The notes under the pieces are model-generated. The model searched no databases. It was not told the DNA's origin and was given only the letters and a program-made list of their open reading frames with translations. Positions 58,110-64,000 of a DNA stretch of 64,000 nucleotides are shown here, piece after piece. Made by a program: the position numbers and the translations under genes. The DNA lies in contig NZ_BAKM01000003.1 in assembly GCF_000614185.1 (NCBI RefSeq), forward strand, positions 1-64,000, read 5' to 3'. The stretch comes from Phocaeicola sartorii JCM 17136 = DSM 21941. GTDB taxonomy: Bacteria; Bacteroidota; Bacteroidia; Bacteroidales; Bacteroidaceae. Position 1 is the stretch's first letter; each line of letters opens with the position of its first letter.

Positions 58110-60298
58110 TCATTGGGCAGTCAGTTCCACTACATGGCTCTGAGTATGTATAAAGCCAAATACATTCAGTCCAACTTTCATCAAATAATCACCCGAATAA
58201 ATCTTTCCGTTGGCTTCTAATCTGGAAGTTGCAGCAGGCATTAGATTGATTTCCTCCACTTTATACTGTTTGTCCGGGTCCAGCCCTTGCAGTTTTACTG
58301 CCATCAACTTCTCTTGGAAGCGTGGGTGAATGTCATAGGCAAACAGAACCACCTTGTTTGCATCTTTACTTACATAGTTCAGTGCCATATGATTCTCTTC
58401 GTATGGAGAAACCAAACGATACTGGTCACCATCCATTATAGCGTTTTGGAGACGTTTCCAGTTGGCTACCGCTGTCTGGCAATAAGTCAGTTCATCGGCA
58501 GTAAGTTCTTTCAGACCGATATCGAAGCCAAGTTTGCACATGGAGCCACGTCGGTGCGGAACTTTATGGAAGTCACCTTGTTCCAGCTCGTCACATGGGC
58601 ATCCATAGCCTTTGCAGGAAAGAACTGGGAGAAGCCCCACTGGATATAAATACGTTCCACCGGATCGGTATTGTCACTGCACCAGAATTCCGTGAAGTAC
58701 TTCAATGCTTCGTAATCACAACGTGCACCGCCACCGGAACAAAGCATCATCGGGACATTGGGATAATTCGCCTTTACACGTTTCAGAACATTATAGATAC
58801 CGCGGACATGATCAATATACAACTGTCCCTGTTTATTCTTCAAATATGGGGAATAGATATTGGTGATAGGGCTGTTGCAATCCCACTTGAAGAAAGCGAC
58901 ATCGGGATTTTCCTGCATAATGTTTTCTACAACGCCATATACATAATCCTGCACTTTCGGGTTACTGAGATCCAGTACCAACTGATTGCGGTAATAATAC
59001 GTTTCGCGGTTAGGCAGTTGGATGGCCCAGTCCGGATGTTTCTCAAAGAGTTCGCTCTTGGGGTTCACCATTTCCGGTTCAATCCAGATGCCGAACTTCA
59101 CATCCGCATCTTTGGCAGCTTTTACTAAGGCGGGAATACCGCCAGGCAGCTTATCGTGGGTCACTTCCCAATCGCCCAAACCGGCATGGTCATCCTTACG
59201 CGGGTATTTATTGGCAAACCAGCCATCGTCCAGCAAAAACATATCCACTCCCAAATGCTTGGCTTCCTTCATCAGTTCGGCAAGTATCTCCTGATTGAAA
59301 TTGAAACCTGTATTTTCCCAGTTATTCAAAAGAGTCAGACGGCTGCCTTTACCATCTTTCAGGCTATAGTTGCGTGCCCATTCGTGCAGATTGCGACTGC
59401 CTTGCGAGGCACCATCATAACTTAAAGTGAAAATGAATTCGGGAGTGGTGAACACTTCATTCGGTTTCAGTTCGTAGTTCGATGCATAAGGATTGATGGC
59501 AGGGATTACACGCAGGTTGCCCACATTGTCCACTTCGAAAGTGAAACGGAAGTTGCCCGTCCAGCCCAGTGTACCCATCAAGACATCACCCTGGTGTTCG
59601 TTCACCGGTTGGTCCAGTCCCACTTCAAAGAAGGGATGGGTGTGCATGGCAGCACGGCTTCCCAGCTTCGTGTCAATCACTTTCTTGCCAAACTGCAATT
59701 GCTGACTGCTCATCTGCGCCTCTTTTGCCCAGTCACTGCTGAACTCGGTCAGATAATAACTGGAATTATTGAAGTAGAGCATGGTGGAGGCATAGGTGGA
59801 GAGCATGACAGGTTTCTTCTCCTGATGCTTTATCTCGCTCCACGTCTTGATGACGTTCTCTTTGGGATAGGCCACATAATGCAGTGCCACATCTACCGGA
59901 TACTGGTTATCGCGCAGGTTTATCACGGTTTCCGTACCACCTTCTACAGGCTTGGACGAGGAAGAAACGTAATAAAGAATCGTCGACGGATTGCCGTCAT
60001 TATGAGTGATGGCGATGGCAGGTTCAAAGTAATCTTCATTGCCGGAACCGCTATACACTTCCCAGCCGCGCTTGCTCACGCTGCCGTCCGACCCGGCATG
60101 TATATTCCAACGGAAGTTCTGCAAATCCTGCTGGTGCAAGAGTTTCTCGCCCAGGTACGTTTGATACAAGCGGCCGTTTTCGCCTACCTGGAGCACCAGA
60201 TCGGTGTTGTCCGTAGAGATGCGGATGGTTTCTTTTTCCGCTGCATGGGCATACGTCAGGGACGCACATGCAAAGAGAGTTACAAGTAAATTTCTCAT
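58110..60298 (-). CDS. GH36 alpha-galactosidase, frameshifted as read
   Basis: About 730 residues. Signal peptide MRNLLVTLFACASLTYAHA, N-terminal beta-supersandwich, then the GH36 (beta/alpha)8 barrel: DMFLLDDGWFANKYPRKDDH, catalytic nucleophile Asp in FFKWDCNSPI, acid/base Asp in EFWCSDNTDPVERI, plus MLCSGGGARCDYEALKYF. One C of a doublet is missing at 58544-58545; restoring it joins FRTDVAS to MCKLGFDIGLKE and the C-terminal beta-sheet domain. It removes alpha-galactosyl groups from raffinose-type or galactomannan side chains. Follows the TonB receptor by about 40 nt. Confidence 0.92.
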
Positions 60299-60338
60299 GG
60301 TGTACGATAAATTTAGTTACCAAAATATATAAATTAAA

Positions 60339-62636
60339 TTAGAATGAAAGACTTGCGCTGAATTCCAGAGTGAGTGGGCGCAAATAATTACCGCTCATAT
60401 AGTGATCCTTGAACTTTCCGGCTTCTTCCTTGCTCAACAGTTCGGCACCGTTGATAGTGCCGCTGGCACCCTTCTGATTCAGGAAGTTCACAACCGTAGC
60501 TCCCAAAGAGAGATGCTTGTTTACCTTCCAGTTCACGCCGCCGAAGGTTTCCCAACGGCCGTTGAAGTAGAGGGCATTGGTCAGATTGGCATACGTCTTT
60601 CCGAAATAACGGAAGCTGAGCCATACGCGCAGGTCGGGAGTGATGTTGTAGCTGGGATCTATTTCAGCAAGTACCTGCGGAATTTCTTTCACGATGTTGC
60701 CATTGGCATTCAGGTCGGGCACTCCTTCAAAGGGAGACCTGATGAAATAGTTGTTATAAGTCGGCTTCTGGTAAGTGAACAGGGCATGCAGATGGAAACC
60801 TTTGAACGGATTGATTTCTGCCGAGGTAGTCCAGCCCAGGGTCTTGATGTCGTATATTAATAAGGTGGTTTTGGATTGCGTCGTACCGGGTTTCGTTACG
60901 TTCTGCTGGTCGATGTTGTTCGACTTGGAAATATATGTAATCATGGAAGTCAGATTTATCCAGTTGTTATGGTAGAACAGTCCGCCACGCAGCAAAGGGA
61001 TGGTGACGCGTTTGTATTGCTCCTCGGTGGGACCTGTTCCGGCATACTCGTTGATGCGGGGGAAGCGGGTGGCAACAGTTCCATCGGCTGTAAGACCGAA
61101 GTTCTTTGTTATCTTATAAGTGAATTGTGCGGTTGCTGCATAATTCAGCTTGTCCTTTACCACTTTATGGGGTTCTATCTTTTCAGTAGAAAGTATGTTG
61201 CCGTCATTGTCCGTATATGAATGGGTATCGCCGATATGGAAACCCGCATAACGTCCGTAAGGTATCTGGTCGGCAGACATACGGTAGTATTCCAAGCGGG
61301 CACCGTAATAAACGTTAATCTTCGGAGTGATCTGCCAGTTGTCCGTGAAGTAGGCAGCCAGTTTGTTTTCATATCCTTTGGTATATTCCGGACTTAGCTC
61401 ATTGAAGCCTCTGAACTTATTGGTACTTCCGTCGGCTTCCCGACGATTCAGTATCTGTGGGTATTCGGTGACAGTTCCTATCCATTGGAAAGAGGAAGAA
61501 TGATAATCCAAATGATAGTACCACTCGTTCAATCCTAACCTCATATCGTGGTTGCCCACTTTCTTTTTCAGTTCGGAAGTAAGCAAAGCATTCTTCACTT
61601 TGCCGAAGTGCAACCAAGTGCGTCTTCCTTCCACCAATCCGGTGTAGGCTTCTTTGGAGTCATCCAGGAAAAGACCATCTGTTGCAGTCGCCTCGCTGAT
61701 ATTACTACCGCCAAAGTCTACATAATTGGCTTCGGGGGCATTCATAAATTTGGCGTTAAGTGTCCAGTTTAGATTATTGCGGAAGGTATAGTCGAATAGC
61801 ATAGCTACTTCGTGCGCCTTGTTTCCGGTGAAATCGCCGAAGCGTCCGCTTTTCATCTTACCATCCGTCACGTCCATGTACTGAAAACGTCCGCCTTCGG
61901 GAGCGTACGAGGAAGTACCCAGCTTGAAGCCCGGAATTTCTTTCACACTGCCATCTCCCACATAAATAAAGGGAGCCGCATTAATCATTGAGCCGAGCGC
62001 ATTGCTTTTCGAGAATTTATAGATGACGGAGAACTTGCCACGATTGTTATTGAACAATCGGGTCAATCCGGCGTGATAAAGCTGGGTACGGTCGCTGAAG
62101 TTCTCAAACTTAGGAGCAAAACTGCCCGGATCAAAGTTCTGATAGACACTGGCTGTATAAAGCCAACGGTCGCCAATGCCACCGGATACATTCATGTCCA
62201 CATTCTGCCAGCCGAAGTGGTTGGTGTGGTAATTCAGTACTCCTTTAAATTCTTTCTGCCCTAACTTGGAGAAGGTATTCACCGAATAAGCGATGTTTCC
62301 GGTAGTGATGGCGGATTCGGACGGGTTCATCAGGCCCACTTCGCCCAGACTGGCATCGCTGCGCCAATGGGTAGCCAGTTTGTGCACAGCCGAAGAATAT
62401 ACGGCAGGTAGTCCGTTCTCATATACATTCACATCCTCACTGGGCAGTCCGATTTGAATTTCACGGGGTTTATTGGCATCCGAAGCGTTCAGCATCACAT
62501 TGCGTTCGCTACCTTTGGATTTCTTTGTACTAATGGTGTCGTTTACTTCTGCCGGATTGCTTGCCATTGCAGAAGAAGCGAATGCGATAATCATCGGCAC
62601 GATGTGAAAAAAGAGATTGATTTTCATGATATTCAT
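60339..62636 (-). CDS. TonB-dependent outer-membrane receptor
   Basis: This is a 765-residue intact protein (a start at 62627, MKINLFFHIVPMIIAF, is also possible). There is a shortened plug-like region (VNVYENGLPAVYSSAVHKLA) and a long barrel with LAAYFTDNWQITPKINVYYG ARLEYYRMS, a TonB-receptor signature. The C-terminus LRPLTLEFSASLSF ends in Phe. No SusD partner is adjacent, so this is not a classical SusCD pair. It is the first gene of an operon with the alpha-galactosidase and likely imports its substrate or product. Confidence 0.85.
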   Translation of the reverse strand: MNIMKINLFFHIVPMIIAFASSAMASNPAEVNDTISTKKSKGSERNVMLNASDANKPREIQIGLPSEDVNVYENGLPAVYSSAVHKLATHWRSDASLGEVGLMNPSESAITTGNIAYSVNTFSKLGQKEFKGVLNYHTNHFGWQNVDMNVSGGIGDRWLYTASVYQNFDPGSFAPKFENFSDRTQLYHAGLTRLFNNNRGKFSVIYKFSKSNALGSMINAAPFIYVGDGSVKEIPGFKLGTSSYAPEGGRFQYMDVTDGKMKSGRFGDFTGNKAHEVAMLFDYTFRNNLNWTLNAKFMNAPEANYVDFGGSNISEATATDGLFLDDSKEAYTGLVEGRRTWLHFGKVKNALLTSELKKKVGNHDMRLGLNEWYYHLDYHSSSFQWIGTVTEYPQILNRREADGSTNKFRGFNELSPEYTKGYENKLAAYFTDNWQITPKINVYYGARLEYYRMSADQIPYGRYAGFHIGDTHSYTDNDGNILSTEKIEPHKVVKDKLNYAATAQFTYKITKNFGLTADGTVATRFPRINEYAGTGPTEEQYKRVTIPLLRGGLFYHNNWINLTSMITYISKSNNIDQQNVTKPGTTQSKTTLLIYDIKTLGWTTSAEINPFKGFHLHALFTYQKPTYNNYFIRSPFEGVPDLNANGNIVKEIPQVLAEIDPSYNITPDLRVWLSFRYFGKTYANLTNALYFNGRWETFGGVNWKVNKHLSLGATVVNFLNQKGASGTINGAELLSKEEAGKFKDHYMSGNYLRPLTLEFSASLSF

Positions 62637-62703
62637 TGATTTAAAATTAAATACTCTGAAGAAAGAACCGGGAAGGATTTTACCCCTTGTTTTTCAACGA
62701 GGG

Positions 62704-62757
62704 CAAAATTAGAGGGTATAATAACGCACTGTTTCTACAAGTAGATATTAAGTAGAT
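62704..62757 (-). promoter_or_regulatory. Promoter and AAGTAGAT repeats upstream of the receptor-galactosidase operon
   Basis: The -7 box CAAAATTA (minus strand TAATTTTG) is at 62704-62711. AAGTAGAT occurs at 62739-62746 and 62750-62757, one helical turn apart, and again at 62828-62835 nearer the divergent regulator gene. These could be operator sites for the regulator at 62898. Confidence 0.5.
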
Positions 62758-62860
62758 TGACAGGAGAGGTGTACAAGGAATAATAGCTTTATAATTAACT
62801 ATTTAGTAATACTTGCTTTAGAAAAGTAAGTAGATGTATCTGTTTACTGAAAACTTTTAA

Positions 62861-62868
62861 TATCTTTG
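62861..62868 (+). promoter_or_regulatory. Bacteroidales -7 box for the DUF6377-type regulator
   Basis: TATCTTTG fits the TAnnTTTG consensus and lies 29 nt before the ATG at 62898. Confidence 0.7.
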
Positions 62869-62897
62869 TATTTATCCACTTTTAATGAATACCTCCT

Positions 62898-64000
62898 ATG
62901 AAGAAATGCTTATTATCAGGATTATTTTTGCTATTCGTACTTCTGCCTTTTCGTGCTACAAATAAAGTTGACTTGTCCGGAGAGTTAGAAACTGCTTTGA
63001 AACTGCGTAACCAATATTCACGCCAGAAAGAAACACGTATTGACAGTCTTAAACATTTACTCTATCCGAATATGAATGATGATGAACGTTTCCTGTTGTA
63101 TAACGCCATTTATGAAGAATATTATACTTACCGGTTTGATTCGGCCATATATTACGTAGACCGGGAAGAAGAAGTGGCTATGAAACTCTCCAATCCTACA
63201 TATCGCAACCTGAGTATCATTCATCGTTCCATCCTCCTCGCCACTTCGGGATATTTCAGTGAATCCATTCAAAACTTGGAACAGATAGACAGCCGTACAC
63301 TGGACAACGCATTACGGATAGAATATTATACCGCTTATGAGTGGGCATATAGTATGTGGGCCGAATACTCCAATGATAATATATATGCTCCCCGTTATTA
63401 TGAAAAGGAGATGCTTTATCAAGATTCACTTATCAGTGTTCTACCAGTCGGTTCACCGTTGCATCATTACTGGAAAGGCGAAAACTTCTATCGTCATCGC
63501 AGGTATGCCGAAGCTAAAAATTGCTATAAAAAAGCGTTGGAAGGATTACCGGTCAATGTCCGCTTGTTTGCTATGGCAACTTACGGACTGGCATTGGTGT
63601 ACTCACGAACCAACAACTGGAAAGAATATGAGAATTATCTGATAAAGGCAGCTATTTCCGATCAGGTATGCCCATTGAAAGAGAATCTTGCCTTGCAGGA
63701 ACTGGCGTTATACATCTTCAAGAACAGGGATGGAGAAGTTTCACGTGCCAATCGTTACTTAAACTATTCTCTAGAAGATGCCATGTATTATAACAACCGT
63801 CTCCGTATGCTCGAAATAGCAAGAAAATTCCCTTCCATTGTTCTTTCATATCAGAAACAGAACCTTATTGAAAGCCAACGCTTGCAATGGTCACTGATAT
63901 GTATCAGTCTTTTATCTATCGGACTGGTAGTTTCTTTGGTTTATATATATCGGCAGATGAACCAACTTCATAAGCGGAAGAAAATTTTGGCAAATATGAA
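62898..64000 (+). CDS. DUF6377/TPR-type membrane transcriptional regulator (partial)
   Basis: The frame from ATG 62898 runs off the window end (367 residues visible). Signal peptide (MKKCLLSGLFLLFVLLPFRA), helical TPR-like periplasmic region (LRIEYYTAYEWAYSMWAEYS; YWKGENFYRHRRYAEAKNCY), and a membrane helix (WSLICISLLSIGLVVSLVYI) followed by a basic cytoplasmic start. Proteins of this build (DUF6377), with a C-terminal DNA-binding domain beyond the helix, sit beside glycan-utilisation genes in Bacteroides. It probably controls the divergent receptor-galactosidase operon. Confidence 0.8.
   Translation, partial: MKKCLLSGLFLLFVLLPFRATNKVDLSGELETALKLRNQYSRQKETRIDSLKHLLYPNMNDDERFLLYNAIYEEYYTYRFDSAIYYVDREEEVAMKLSNPTYRNLSIIHRSILLATSGYFSESIQNLEQIDSRTLDNALRIEYYTAYEWAYSMWAEYSNDNIYAPRYYEKEMLYQDSLISVLPVGSPLHHYWKGENFYRHRRYAEAKNCYKKALEGLPVNVRLFAMATYGLALVYSRTNNWKEYENYLIKAAISDQVCPLKENLALQELALYIFKNRDGEVSRANRYLNYSLEDAMYYNNRLRMLEIARKFPSIVLSYQKQNLIESQRLQWSLICISLLSIGLVVSLVYIYRQMNQLHKRKKILANM

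Noticed and set aside
1..64000. CRISPR arrays, rRNA or tRNA genes
   Set aside because: No regularly spaced repeats with unique spacers and no recognisable rRNA or tRNA sequence were seen on either strand.

Overview
This window looks like chromosomal DNA of a gut Bacteroides or Phocaeicola. The evidence is Bacteroidales-type promoters (-7 box TAnnTTTG), CTnDOT-family transfer, integration and Rte genes, a hybrid two-component regulator, TonB-dependent receptors and a DUF6377-type regulator. No rRNA, tRNA or CRISPR array was seen. The window is a mosaic of mobile-element and accessory DNA.

Layout. (1) 1-8.99 kb is the tail of a CTnDOT-type conjugative element: traN (end), traO and traQ, then cargo, then a 411-residue IntDOT-like integrase. 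The cargo is a putative AbiC-type phage-resistance gene, a DUF3873 protein, an ArdA antirestriction protein, an unrecognised AT-rich membrane-protein gene pair and an ORF6N protein. A possible att core lies at 8981-8990. (2) 9.0-11.7 kb is a decayed copy of an accessory module: two excisionase-like HTH genes and tandem paralogous genes called here X, Y and Z. (3) 11.8-30.96 kb is an envelope and stress-tolerance island. It holds a hybrid two-component regulator, an OmpA-like protein, an FAD oxidoreductase, BrkB, alpha-amylase, MscS, a histidine-acid phosphatase (phytase type), GlsB, manganese catalase and several small YtxH/PLDc_N-like proteins. (4) 30.97-36 kb is a second, fuller set of the same module, with X/Y/Z genes interrupted by in-frame stops. 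(5) 36-40.4 kb is rteC, rteB and rteA. No tetQ is present; the position upstream of rteA is taken by a GNAT gene and an RND efflux operon (40.6-46.7 kb).

(6) 46.85-55.7 kb is a long minus-strand operon resembling a Gram-positive dlt locus: an AMP-binding ligase, an acyl carrier protein, an MBOAT acyltransferase and a DltD-like SGNH protein. It is followed by a TonB-plug outer-membrane barrel and an LtaS-like membrane sulfatase. (7) 56-57.4 kb encodes a small barrel protein, a tiny Cys-rich lipoprotein and an Ig-like lipoprotein. (8) 58.1-64 kb is a GH36 alpha-galactosidase and TonB receptor operon facing a DUF6377-type regulator.

Two patterns cross these regions. First, three promoters (GNAT/efflux at 46.8 kb, dlt-like operon at 55.8 kb, Ig lipoprotein at 57.5 kb) carry the same 21-bp-period direct repeat exactly 33 nt upstream of a canonical -7 box. 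This geometry fits a LytTR-type response regulator and implies one regulon for envelope modification and efflux. Second, about twenty otherwise normal genes are broken by single-base frameshifts, nearly all one base missing from a homopolymer or base doublet. That suggests sequencing undercalls, so most 'pseudogenes' outside the X/Y/Z module are probably intact in the organism. The in-frame stops of the X/Y/Z/HTH module are different: several are shared between diverged copies.
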